Origin: G963701675 sp963701675 | GTDB lineage: Bacteria > Planctomycetota > Planctomycetia > Gemmatales > Gemmataceae | Length of the DNA stretch: 64,000 bases | NCBI GenBank assembly: GCA_963701675.1 | Contig: OY969623.1 | Location: 4,898,001 to 4,962,000, forward strand | Reading direction: 5' to 3' | In this document: in pieces, positions 47,018-55,886 of the stretch | Position numbering within the stretch: the first letter of the stretch is position 1 | Layout of the letters: the number at the start of each line of letters is the position of its first letter | Program-made: the position numbers and the translations under genes | The notes under the pieces: model-generated | What the model was told of the DNA's origin: nothing | Databases searched by the model: none | The model's input: the letters and a program-made list of their open reading frames with translations, nothing else

Positions 47018-48231
47018 CTACTGCACGCCGAGTCGCTGCTTGATGATGATCTCGACTTCCCGGATTTGATCGGGACCAAGGCCCTCGCTGCGCCAAATAA
47101 TCCGGCCTTGATCGTCTAACAGCACCACGGTCGGATACGCCAGGACGCCGAACTGGGTGCGCACGGGGCAGTCGCCGTCGCTTCCGAGCAGCTGCCGATA
47201 ACCGGCGCCGAGCCGTTGACGAACGCGATTGACCTTTTGCACCCGTTCTTTGGGCGTGCCTTCTTCGTAGGCAATCCCGATCACTTCCAGGCCGTACGAC
47301 CCGTAACTTTGCTGCCAGATGGCGAGATGACGAATGGCGTCAAGGCACGGGTAACATTCCGTATGCCAGAAGTCCAATAGTACCAATCGGCCACGACGTT
47401 GTGTGCGATACTCCCACGGGTTGCCGTTCAAGTCGTTCAAGGCGAAGTTGTGAAGTGTCTGCCCCGTGAGCACACACGACGGCACCACGGCCGTCGATGC
47501 AACCGACCCGCTAGAGTTCGGATCGAGCAGCGACGGTTGGCCCGCGTGCGGAACTTGCGGGGGAATATTGGTGGTTCGGCTGCGATCGGGTGGCGCGCTG
47601 GTGTTGGAAGGCGTCCCTTCGTCGGGCTTACGGTCTTGGCCGGGTGTCCATGTGGGGTCGATTCGGGCAGCCGGTTGCGTCGACGTTGTCGGCTTGGCGT
47701 CGGATCGTTCCGAAGAACTCGGTTTCGAATCCGGCAAAGTCGTTGTAGGCGGGACGGCGGGCGTAGTGCTGGTTGCAAGGTCTTCGCGAATTCGGATCAA
47801 CAATTTGGGGTTGGGCGGTGTGGCGAGGACCGTGCCCGCGTACACGGTGTTGCCGTTCTTGGCGCGTGCCGTCAATTGATAGCGCCGGCCGGGCTGCAAT
47901 CCTTGGATGGTGAAATACCCTTGGCTATCCGCGGCGACTTCGACGGGGGCGCCCTCGGCTTTCTTTCCCTGTATTTCGACAACTTGAATGAACGTTGCGG
48001 GTGGGCGGCGATCATAACTGTCGGCCACGACCTGGCCGGCGAGAATTCCGCTAGTGGGCGCCGCGGCCGGCACTGCGGGGGAATGCGAGCGCCAAGCGGA
48101 TCTTCCGGTAGCGAAGTGCCCCGATCCGCCGGCGGCACTACGTCTGCTTTCGTTGACTTTTTGCCGAAGAGTGCGCAACCCGAAAGGCCGATACTGCAAA
48201 CCGTTACCAGAACATATGCGACAACGCGCAC
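47018..48231 (-). CDS. TlpA-like thioredoxin-fold lipoprotein (frameshift)
   Basis: The N-terminal frame has a lipoprotein signal: GTG at 48231 with GAGGGG 6 bases upstream, then VVAYVLVTVCSIGLSGC with the lipobox LSGC. The C-terminal frame carries a carboxypeptidase-regulatory-like beta domain (GYFTIQGLQPGRRYQLTA), a Pro/Thr linker and a TlpA/AhpC-type thioredoxin fold. That fold has the CxxC motif WHTECYPCLDA and FGVLAYPTVVLLDDQGRI. One missing G in the run at 48077-48081 joins them (about 404 residues). Probable role: periplasmic disulfide reductase of unknown partner. Confidence 0.8.
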
Positions 48232-48636
48232 GCTTCGCCCCTCGAAGAGCACCTGTTTCAACGCGGCTGCTTTGCAGGCATCCCCACGCCTCTTGCAGCG
48301 AAAGGCAACCAAAGTCCCTGCGCAAGACAGGTAAACTAAATGGGCCGCGGAATCGCCCAGCTTCCAAGACAGGACATCGGGAGTATGCTGTGAGACTATT
48401 CCCCCCAATTCATCGCGCGTCAAGAGCGGTTGCGACCCTCCGTGCTGCCGACGGGCCTCATTTGGCGATCCAGGCGGCACACACTGAGCAATGAATAATC
48501 TTGTGTCAGGAACAGACCTTCTGATATATCGGCCCGACCATCCGGCCATCCTGATCCTTGACGCGAATAGGGGTGGTTAGCTATCGTGGATAGTCTGAAT
48601 GAGACGGAACACAGGACGACATCTACTCTGAGGAAG

Positions 48637-49014
48637 ATGATGAATAAGTCGGAACTAGAGGGCTACCGCAAGCGGTTGACTGATCTTCAAAATCGTTTAG
48701 ATGGCGACGTTTCGCATCTGGCCGACGAAGCACTAAGGAAAAACCAGCGTGACGCGAGCGGAAACCTTTCCAGCATGCCCATCCACATGGCGGACATCGG
48801 CACGGACAACTTTGAGCAGGAATTCACGTTGAATCTGCTACAGAATGAAGAGAGCGTGCTGAAAGAGATCTCTTCCGCGTTTGACCGCCTCGACAAAGGG
48901 ACTTTTGGCACGTGTGAAGAGTGCGATAGCCCGATTCCGAAGCCGCGGTTGGCTGCCTTGCCGTATACACGCTATTGTGTCGAGTGTGCACGGAAGCTCG
49001 AAAAACAGGCTTAA
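48637..49014 (+). CDS. DksA/TraR-type zinc finger protein
   Basis: 125 residues from the ATG at 48637 (or 48640), preceded by GAGGAAG; a GTG at 48586 would add 17 residues. A coiled-coil N-terminal part (LEGYRKRLTDLQNRLDGDVS, ILKEISSAFDRL-like) is followed by the four-Cys zinc finger CEECDSPIPKPRLAALPYTR...YCVEC. Members bind the RNA polymerase secondary channel, and many contribute to ppGpp responses. The acidic D-x-x-D tip of true DksA is not obvious, so a YocK/TraR-like type is possible. Six bases separate it from lspA. Confidence 0.85.
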   Translation: MMNKSELEGYRKRLTDLQNRLDGDVSHLADEALRKNQRDASGNLSSMPIHMADIGTDNFEQEFTLNLLQNEESVLKEISSAFDRLDKGTFGTCEECDSPIPKPRLAALPYTRYCVECARKLEKQA

Positions 49015-49020
49015 CGCTTC

Positions 49021-49662
49021 ATGAAGGAACGATCCTACCGATCTGTGCTTTGGGTATTGGCGCTCGCCGGGCTGCTGATTGACCAGGGCAGCAAGTACGG
49101 CGTGTTTTATTGGGGATACACTCATGCCATGGCGCAGCCATATCCGAGCGACGTACCGCAAGCACGGCACGACGTCGTTCCCGGCGGCTTCGAGATTCTC
49201 GCGCAGTTTACGCCGCAAACCGAAAAACCCGACGGGTTCCTGAGCTGGCTCCGCACTCGTAGCGGCGAGCACATGCCGCGCGTCAACCACGGCGCCCTAT
49301 TTGGATTGGGCAGCGGCTACGCTCACCTGGCGAACGGGGTTTTCGCCGCTATCAGCTTCGTCGCCGCCGGCGCCATTATCATCTGGAGTTGTCGTCGCTC
49401 CACTGCCCGTGACTTTCCCCTTTGCGCGGCACTCGGGCTAATCCTCGGCGGAACGCTCGGAAACTTGTACGATCGTCTCGTCTTTGGCGGAGTGCGTGAT
49501 TTCTTGCACTTCTATTGGTTCGAGTTTCCGGTCTTCAATGTCGCGGACTCTTGCCTGGTGTGCGGCGCGTGCCTGCTCTTGCTTCAGGCGTTTTGGACTT
49601 CCGCCCCGGCCAAGCCCGAGTCGGCAACGAGCCACGCGGTCTCTCCCCAATCCGTTGCCTAA
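49021..49662 (+). CDS. lspA: Signal peptidase II (lipoprotein signal peptidase)
   Basis: 213 residues, longer than the usual 160-170. DQGSKYG near the first helix, VNHGALFGLG, and the catalytic region NLYDRLVFGG/VRDFLHFYW with FNVADSCL (two Asp) identify it. An extra hydrophilic segment of about 45 residues (QARHDVVPGGFEILAQFTP to RSGEHMP) sits before VNHGA, in the periplasmic loop. It cleaves lipoprotein signal peptides in the inner membrane. Followed 14 bases later by scpA. Confidence 0.9.
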   Translation: MKERSYRSVLWVLALAGLLIDQGSKYGVFYWGYTHAMAQPYPSDVPQARHDVVPGGFEILAQFTPQTEKPDGFLSWLRTRSGEHMPRVNHGALFGLGSGYAHLANGVFAAISFVAAGAIIIWSCRRSTARDFPLCAALGLILGGTLGNLYDRLVFGGVRDFLHFYWFEFPVFNVADSCLVCGACLLLLQAFWTSAPAKPESATSHAVSPQSVA

Positions 49663-49675
49663 ACCGGTAAAGGCC

Positions 49676-50416
49676 ATGGACTACCAGGTGAAGCTGGAAA
49701 CCTTCCAGGGGCCGCTCGACCTGCTTCTCTACCTGGTCAAGCGTAATGAAGTCGATATCTGCGATATCCCCCTCGCGAAAATCACCGAGCAGTTCTTGGA
49801 GCATTTGCGTGTCATCGAGTGGATCGACGTCGAACACGCCGGCGACTTTCTGGTCATGGCCGCGACGCTCATGGAGCTCAAGAGCCGACTGCTCCTTCCG
49901 CGTGTCGAAGGTCAAGTCGACGAGATAGACGATCCGCGCCTGGAACTGGTCAAGCAACTCGTTGAGTATCGGAAATTCAAAGAAGCCGCGTTATTGCTCG
50001 AAGCACAAGCCGATCGGCAGCAAAGTCGAATGGCCCGCACGCCGGTTGAGGCGCCGGGACCACCCGATCTTTCGCAGCAACCGCTCCGCAGCGTGGAATT
50101 GTGGGACCTGGTGAGCGCCTTCGGACGGTTAATGCGTGAAACGCTTGCGCTCCTTCCGCAGCAGATCGTCGTCGACGAGACACCCCTTCAAGTCTACCAA
50201 GATCGGATCGTCGGCATGCTGGAGCGGGAACCGCGGTTGGCATTCGCGCAGGTTTTCACCTCCCCCCGGAGCCGCGCACGACTTGTCGGCATTTTTCTTG
50301 CTCTCTTGGAGCTGATCAAAGTCCACCAAATCACGGCTGTGCAAGACGAAGAGTTCGGCGAAATCTGGCTCACTCGATCCTCGGCGGCCGACGCATCAAC
50401 CAATGGGCATCCATGA
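49676..50416 (+). CDS. scpA: Segregation and condensation protein A
   Basis: 246 residues from the ATG at 49676; the longer frame from 49484 lies inside lspA. The ScpA/kleisin start YQVKLETFQGPLDLLLYLVK is diagnostic, followed by ICDIPLAKITEQFLEHL and AATLMELKSRLLLP. The C-terminal winged-helix end (FLALLELIKVHQITAVQDEE) is complete. It links SMC heads in chromosome condensation. scpB is not in the window. Confidence 0.94.
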   Translation: MDYQVKLETFQGPLDLLLYLVKRNEVDICDIPLAKITEQFLEHLRVIEWIDVEHAGDFLVMAATLMELKSRLLLPRVEGQVDEIDDPRLELVKQLVEYRKFKEAALLLEAQADRQQSRMARTPVEAPGPPDLSQQPLRSVELWDLVSAFGRLMRETLALLPQQIVVDETPLQVYQDRIVGMLEREPRLAFAQVFTSPRSRARLVGIFLALLELIKVHQITAVQDEEFGEIWLTRSSAADASTNGHP

Positions 50417-50496
50417 CGATGCGTGGGCGGCCCGCATCATTTCGGATAAAAGATACTAAAGTCTAGGGCCGAGCGAACCAAAGGAACGAGCGTCGG

Positions 50497-51579
50497 ATGG
50501 CGAACAAACTACGCGTTGGCATAATCGGCGCCGGCGCCAATACCCGCGCGAAGCACATCCCGGGCCTACGCGCCATCGAAGATGTGGAGATCATCTCCAT
50601 TTGCAACAGACGGCCCGCATCGACCATCGCCGCCGCACGCGAATTCGGAATTGGACGAACCCATCAACACTGGACCGATTTGGTCATCAATCCCGACATC
50701 AAAGCCGTGGTCATCGGCACCTGGCCGTACTTGCATTGCCCCGTGACGCTCGCGGCCCTCGATGCGGGCAAGCACGTTCTGACCGAAGCTCGACTGTCGA
50801 TGAACGCCAAGGAAGCGCACCAAATGCTCGCCGCTACCCAACGTCATCCCGAATTGGTCGCGCAGGTGGTTCCGAGTCCGTACGGCCTTAAAGGCCATGA
50901 CGTGATGGTCGAACTGATGGAAGGCGGCTTTCTCGGCGAAATGCGCGAGGCGTTCATCTATAGCTTGAACTCGGCCCTTGCCGATGCCGCCTCACCGTTG
51001 TCCTGGCGGCAGGACAGCGTCTTATCCGGTTATAACATGCTCACGCTGGGAATCGTGCACGAAACGCTGTTGCGCTGGGCGCCGCCTCCGGTTCGAGTCA
51101 TGGCACAGATCCATGCGTTCATTCCCTCGCGAATCGATCCGGAAAGCGGCGTACGCCGCTCGGTCGGCACACCGGACAGCGTGCAAGTGTTGGCGGTTCT
51201 CGCCAATGGTGCACGGGCCGTTTATCAATTCAGCGGTGTGACGTCGTTCGGTCAGGGCGCCGGAATTTGGCTCTATGGCTCCCACGGCGTGCTGCACTAC
51301 GACCTCAATTCCGACCGAATCCGAGGCGTGAGCGCCAAAGGCGGCGCTCGGCCGTCGGCCGCGGATGAGCTTCAGGAAATCCCCATTCCTGAGGCCAAAG
51401 CGCGTTCGTGGCGAGTTGAGGCCGACTTCGTCGATTCCATCCGCAAGGGGACACCGGTTCGGTTGACCGATTTTCGGACCGGTGTGGCGTACATGGAATT
51501 CACCGAGGGCGTCGCCCGAAGCGCCGAAAGCGGCGAGGTGGTCGAACTACCCTTACGCGAATTCGCGGAATCCGAGTAG
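50497..51579 (+). CDS. Gfo/Idh/MocA family oxidoreductase
   Basis: 360 residues. The Rossmann start is VGIIGAGANTRAKHIPGLRA, followed by a domain with VIGTWPYLHCPVTLAALDAG. In most members the next loop is E-K-P with a catalytic Lys; here it reads TEARLSMNAKEA, lacking that Lys. The C-terminal alpha/beta domain is complete (FVDSIRKGTPVRLTDFRTGV). It would use NAD(P) to oxidise or reduce a sugar or cyclitol. The missing Lys suggests altered chemistry or a non-catalytic role. It is followed by an inverted repeat. Confidence 0.85.
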   Translation: MANKLRVGIIGAGANTRAKHIPGLRAIEDVEIISICNRRPASTIAAAREFGIGRTHQHWTDLVINPDIKAVVIGTWPYLHCPVTLAALDAGKHVLTEARLSMNAKEAHQMLAATQRHPELVAQVVPSPYGLKGHDVMVELMEGGFLGEMREAFIYSLNSALADAASPLSWRQDSVLSGYNMLTLGIVHETLLRWAPPPVRVMAQIHAFIPSRIDPESGVRRSVGTPDSVQVLAVLANGARAVYQFSGVTSFGQGAGIWLYGSHGVLHYDLNSDRIRGVSAKGGARPSAADELQEIPIPEAKARSWRVEADFVDSIRKGTPVRLTDFRTGVAYMEFTEGVARSAESGEVVELPLREFAESE

Positions 51580-51588
51580 TGCATCGGT

Positions 51589-51649
51589 CTCACCACGAAG
51601 ACACGAAGAACAAGCAATGCCTTTGTGGTCTTTGTGTCTTGGTGGTGAG
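51589..51649. repeat. CACCACGAAGACACGAAGA inverted repeat
   Basis: Arms 51589-51609 and 51629-51649 pair at 19 of 21 positions. The arm reads CTCACCACGAAGACACGAAG and is closely related to the copy at 37887-37953. It lies in the spacer after the oxidoreductase gene. Confidence 0.83.
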
Positions 51650-51733
51650 TTACTACGAAGGCCCTCGGCGACCATCGTCTATAATGATCTTCACGCACTC
51701 TCTGCCGCTCGCCCGACTTGAGATCACGTCTGC

Positions 51734-53083
51734 ATGAGCACGTTGCCGTTGCGCACATCGCCGTCGCCTTGGGAGCTGGCTGCCGAAGCTATCGCGGTGA
51801 AGATTCGTTGGTTCGGCCTGGTGGTCGGCTATCTCTTGGTCAATGTCGGCGGAATCGCAAGCGAGCACCGGCCCGTGCTGAATGCGATCCTATCTCTCGG
51901 CGCCGGCTATGCACTGCTCGACACGTTGTTCAGCCTGCGTGGGAAGGTATTTCTGGGCCGATATCCGCTTGTCATTTCGCTAATGGAAGCGCTTTTCATC
52001 GGCGTCCTTTGCTTCTTTTCCGGCGGCGTCGACAGTCTCTTTCGCAATTACTACCTTCTCTCTCTCATATGCTGTGCGATCCGCCATCCGTCGCGCGTGA
52101 CCTACGCCACCTGTGCCCTGCACGGCATCAGCTTTACCTTGCTCTATTTTGCGCTGCCGCCGGAGGCCCGCGATTTGGAGGCGTGGATGCTCACGCTCGT
52201 GATGCTCGGTTGGGTTACCTGGGCGAGCGACGCCATGTCGCTCCTTCTCAAGCGCGTCGGCGAGCACCTGGGAAGACTGAACGGCGCACTCCAGGAGAAT
52301 CAGGTTCTGCTGGAATCGAGGATCGCGGAGCGGACGCGTCAATTACAGGAATCGCAAGCACACGTGCTGCATCAGGAGAAGATGGCGGCCTTCGGACTTC
52401 TCGCCGCCGGCATCGCGCATGAAGTGGGGAATCCGTTGACGTCCATTAGCTCGCTCGTGCAGATGCTACAGCGGCGCGATTGCGATGGCTATACGAGGGA
52501 AAAACTTGGCCTCGTGAACGGCCAGCTCCATCGAATCCAGAATACGCTCCGCGAATTGGTCAACTTCAGTCGGCCGGCCAGCACCGAGCGGACTCGGCTA
52601 AGTGTCGCCGAAATTGTGAACGAAGCTCGGAACATTGCCAAATATCATAAACACACCAAGGGAAAGACGATTGAAGTATCCATACCCTCCGACCTACCGT
52701 GCGTTCTCGGCGTCCACGATCAATTGGTTCAAGTGTTTCTCAACCTGATTCTGAATGCCATCGATGCAACCGGCAAGGATGGTCGCATTGTCGTCTCCGC
52801 ACGCCAGAACGGCAGCGGCGTGGAGGTATCGGTAGGCGATAACGGGCCTGGTATCAGGCCGGAAAACGCCGGGCGGCTCTTCGAGCCGTACTTCACCACC
52901 AAGAAACATGGCACCGGGCTTGGTCTTTTTGTGACGCAGAAGCTGGTGACCGCCCATGGCGGAAAGATCGATCACCAATCGACTACCGGCAACGGCGCCG
53001 TCTTTCGTGTTTGGCTCCCGTCCGCGCCCGAACGCAATGAACCGATGGTTGACCGCGCCGCCGTCTCCGAGGTCGGTGCATGA
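51734..53083 (+). CDS. Membrane sensor histidine kinase
   Basis: 449 residues. About five hydrophobic segments lie in residues 25-165 with little periplasmic sequence, so the signal is probably sensed in the membrane. A coiled coil (VLLESRIAERTRQLQESQAH) follows. The dimerisation helix has the phospho-accepting His229 in GLLAAGIAHEVGNPL. The ATPase domain has NLILNAIDA (N box), DNGPGI (G1) and GTGLGLFVTQ (G2). Its stop overlaps the start of the NtrC-type regulator (ATGA), so the two form a cognate pair. Confidence 0.93.
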   Translation: MSTLPLRTSPSPWELAAEAIAVKIRWFGLVVGYLLVNVGGIASEHRPVLNAILSLGAGYALLDTLFSLRGKVFLGRYPLVISLMEALFIGVLCFFSGGVDSLFRNYYLLSLICCAIRHPSRVTYATCALHGISFTLLYFALPPEARDLEAWMLTLVMLGWVTWASDAMSLLLKRVGEHLGRLNGALQENQVLLESRIAERTRQLQESQAHVLHQEKMAAFGLLAAGIAHEVGNPLTSISSLVQMLQRRDCDGYTREKLGLVNGQLHRIQNTLRELVNFSRPASTERTRLSVAEIVNEARNIAKYHKHTKGKTIEVSIPSDLPCVLGVHDQLVQVFLNLILNAIDATGKDGRIVVSARQNGSGVEVSVGDNGPGIRPENAGRLFEPYFTTKKHGTGLGLFVTQKLVTAHGGKIDHQSTTGNGAVFRVWLPSAPERNEPMVDRAAVSEVGA

Positions 53084-54480
53084 CCGTATCGCGTTCGAGT
53101 GCGACTGCGAACTTGCCGGCCGCTCACATTCTGGTGGTCGACGATGAGCCGTTGATTGTGGAGACACTTGCCGAATATTTGACTCAGGAGGGGTTCCGCG
53201 TAACGACGTGCTCCGACGGCGAGAGTGCCATTGCGGCCGCCGCGGAGCAAGCGTTTGACATCGCCCTTTGCGACATTCAGCTTCCGGGAAAAGACGGCAT
53301 CGAAGTGCTCGAAAGCCTGTTAAGACTCAATCCCCAAACGTCCGTCTTGTTGATCACGGCCTATGGCACCGTGGAAAACGCGGTTGATGCTTTTCAGCAT
53401 GGCGCACACGACTATTTGATGAAGCCCATTCTGCTCGAGGAAGTTCTCAGGAAGATTCATCGTCTGCTGGCGCACCGGGCCTTGGCGTTGGAGAACCAAC
53501 GCCTCCGGCGCGAACTGAATCGAGACACCGAGCCGGGAGAGATCATCGGGCGAAGTCAGCCGATGGCGCGGGTGTTGGAAATGGCCCGCAAAGTAGCGGC
53601 GACACGATCTAATGTGTTGCTCGTGGGTGAAAGCGGCACCGGCAAGGAACTGATTGCCCGCGTCATCCACCGCCAGGGGAAGAATGCGGACGCTCGGTTT
53701 CTCGCGGTCAATTGTGCCGCCATTCCGCACGATTTGCTCGAGAATCAGCTCTTTGGCCATCGTCGCGGCGCGTTTACCGGGGCCGACAAAGATCAAGACG
53801 GTGTGTTCGTGCACGCCGGCGCGGGCACGGTGTTTCTCGATGAGATCGCCGAACTGACGCCGGCAACGCAGGCCAAGTTACTGCGCGCCATCGAACAAAA
53901 AGAAATCTTCCCCGTGGGCGCGAACGAACCCGTGGCGTCCGAAGCACGGGTCATCGCCGCCACAAACAAAGACCTGGGCCGCGAAGTGGAAGCCGGCCGA
54001 TTTCGGGACGATCTCTTCTACCGCCTCAACGTCGTTGCCATCGCCTTACCCACGCTCCGAGATCGGCGCGAGGACATTCCCGACCTGGTCGAGTACTTGT
54101 TGTCGCGGCACGCCAAGGCCCTCGGCAAGCGCATCAATGGTGTGACTCATGAGACCATGCAGATCCTCCGTGCCTGCCGCTGGAAGGGAAATATCCGGGA
54201 GTTGGACAATGTACTGCAGCGGGCTGCCATCCTGGGCGAAGGATCGCTCATTAGCCCCGCGGATTTGCCGCCCGACCTGGCTCCGGTCGAGGGCGACCCG
54301 GCGTTGGTGGATGAGTTGGCCGAAGCGGTTCGGCGCTTTGAACGGCAACACATCGAACGTATCATGCGGTTGACCCCGGACAAGAAAGAAGCTGCGGTGA
54401 GGCTAGGGATGGGTCTCAGTTCGCTTTATCGAAAGATTGCCGAGTTACGGATTCCCATTCCCGCGGAGCGCGGGAGTTAA
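53080..54480 (+). CDS. NtrC-family sigma-54-dependent response regulator
   Basis: 466 residues. The receiver domain has the phospho-Asp at Asp65 in LCDIQLPGKDG. The AAA+ domain has Walker A GESGTGKE (residues 183-190), the sigma-54 contact loop GAFTGA (230-235), and Walker B/DEIAEL. A Fis-type helix-turn-helix ends the protein (AAVRLGMGLSSLYRKIAELR). It should activate sigma-54 promoters when phosphorylated by the overlapping kinase. The following tryptophanase gene, 25 bases downstream, may be cotranscribed; its regulation by this pair is only a possibility. Confidence 0.95.
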   Translation: MTVSRSSATANLPAAHILVVDDEPLIVETLAEYLTQEGFRVTTCSDGESAIAAAAEQAFDIALCDIQLPGKDGIEVLESLLRLNPQTSVLLITAYGTVENAVDAFQHGAHDYLMKPILLEEVLRKIHRLLAHRALALENQRLRRELNRDTEPGEIIGRSQPMARVLEMARKVAATRSNVLLVGESGTGKELIARVIHRQGKNADARFLAVNCAAIPHDLLENQLFGHRRGAFTGADKDQDGVFVHAGAGTVFLDEIAELTPATQAKLLRAIEQKEIFPVGANEPVASEARVIAATNKDLGREVEAGRFRDDLFYRLNVVAIALPTLRDRREDIPDLVEYLLSRHAKALGKRINGVTHETMQILRACRWKGNIRELDNVLQRAAILGEGSLISPADLPPDLAPVEGDPALVDELAEAVRRFERQHIERIMRLTPDKKEAAVRLGMGLSSLYRKIAELRIPIPAERGS

Positions 54481-54505
54481 TTCGTTGCAGCACGAGGCTA
54501 AGCAC

Positions 54506-55879
54506 ATGAAAACCATCATCGAGCCGTTTCGCATCAAGATGGTCGAGCCGATCCAGCTCACCACGCCGGCCGAGCGCGAGTCGATCCTGCGGAACGCGTT
54601 CTTCAATGTCTTCCAAATCCCGGCCGAGGACGTGATTATTGATTTGCTCACCGACAGCGGCACCGCAGCGATGAGCAGTGAGCAATGGGCCGGGATGCTG
54701 CGCGGCGACGAGTCCTATGCCGGCGCACGGAGCTGGTTTCATTTTCAGAAAGTCCTGCGCGAGCTAACTGGTTTTTCGCACATTCTTCCAACACACCAGG
54801 GCCGGGCAAGCGAACGGATTTTGTTCGAGCTGGTCGGCGGTCCCGGGAAGGTGATTCCGAGCAACAGCCACTTCGACACCACGCGCGCCAATATCGAACA
54901 CTCCGGCGCGAAAGCCGTCGATTTGATGATCGACGAGGGGAATCACCCGAAGAGTCGGCACCCGTTCAAGGGCAACCTAGATCCGCGAAAACTCGAACGG
55001 CTCATTGAAAGTGTCGGCGCCGCTAACATCCCGATTTGCATGGTGACGGTGACCAACAATTCCGGCGGTGGGCAACCGGTCAGCCTGGAGAATCTGCATG
55101 AGGTTCGAGCAGTCTGCCGGCGGCATGGAATTCCGCTGTTCCTCGACGCCTGCCGTTTTGCGGAGAACGCATACTTCATCAAGCTGCGCGAGCCGGGCAT
55201 GCACGGAACCTCGCCGCGCGACATCGCTCGCCGGATGTTCGACCTTGCCGACGGGGCGACGATCAGCGCGAAAAAGGACGGCCTCGTCAACATCGGCGGC
55301 GTCCTCTTGATGCGTGACGACGACTTGGCCCATCGTGCAAACAACTTGCTGATTCTGACGGAAGGGTTCGTGACCTACGGTGGCCTGGCCGGGCGCGACC
55401 TTGAAGCGATGGCTCAAGGGTTCAGCGAAGTTCTCGATGAGGATTACCTGCATTATCGACAACGAAGTATCGAGTATCTCGGCGAGCACTTGTTGCAAGA
55501 AGGAATTCAAATCGTGGAACCACCCGGCGGCCATGCGATCTATCTCGACGCCGCCGCGTTCTGCCCGCATATCCCGCAGGAACAATTTCCCGGTCAGGCG
55601 CTGGTATGCGCGTTGTACCGCCACGCGGGAATTCGCACTGCCGAAATCGGCAGTCTCATGTTCGGGCGTGTCGATCCAACGACGCACCGAGCGGAACACC
55701 CGACACTGGAGCTAGTACGCCTGGCCTTTCCGCGCCGCGTCTACACGCAGAGTCATGGCGATTATGTGGTGGAAGCCACCGTCGAGGTGTTTCGACAACG
55801 AGAAAAGATCCGCGGATTGCGGATTATTGAAGAACCGCCGGCACTTCGGCACTTCACGGCGAAATTGGAAGAGTTGTAA
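54506..55879 (+). CDS. tnaA: Tryptophanase
   Basis: 457 residues from the ATG at 54506; the frame to 54437 is inside the regulator gene. The PLP Lys is Lys257 in TISAKKDGLVN. THQGRASERIL and LDACRFAENAYFIK fit the tryptophanase/tyrosine phenol-lyase family. AEIGSLMFGR has Ile where tyrosine phenol-lyase has its substrate-specific Arg, and the C-terminal LRHFTAKLEEL has the His typical of tryptophanase. It splits tryptophan to indole, pyruvate and ammonia. Convergent with the PilZ gene after 7 bases. Confidence 0.88.
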   Translation: MKTIIEPFRIKMVEPIQLTTPAERESILRNAFFNVFQIPAEDVIIDLLTDSGTAAMSSEQWAGMLRGDESYAGARSWFHFQKVLRELTGFSHILPTHQGRASERILFELVGGPGKVIPSNSHFDTTRANIEHSGAKAVDLMIDEGNHPKSRHPFKGNLDPRKLERLIESVGAANIPICMVTVTNNSGGGQPVSLENLHEVRAVCRRHGIPLFLDACRFAENAYFIKLREPGMHGTSPRDIARRMFDLADGATISAKKDGLVNIGGVLLMRDDDLAHRANNLLILTEGFVTYGGLAGRDLEAMAQGFSEVLDEDYLHYRQRSIEYLGEHLLQEGIQIVEPPGGHAIYLDAAAFCPHIPQEQFPGQALVCALYRHAGIRTAEIGSLMFGRVDPTTHRAEHPTLELVRLAFPRRVYTQSHGDYVVEATVEVFRQREKIRGLRIIEEPPALRHFTAKLEEL

Positions 55880-55886
55880 CGCTGGA

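Noticed and set aside
50416..50445. Hairpin GATGCG/CGCATC after scpA as terminator
   Set aside because: The stem is only six pairs with a 9-base loop and no T run follows.
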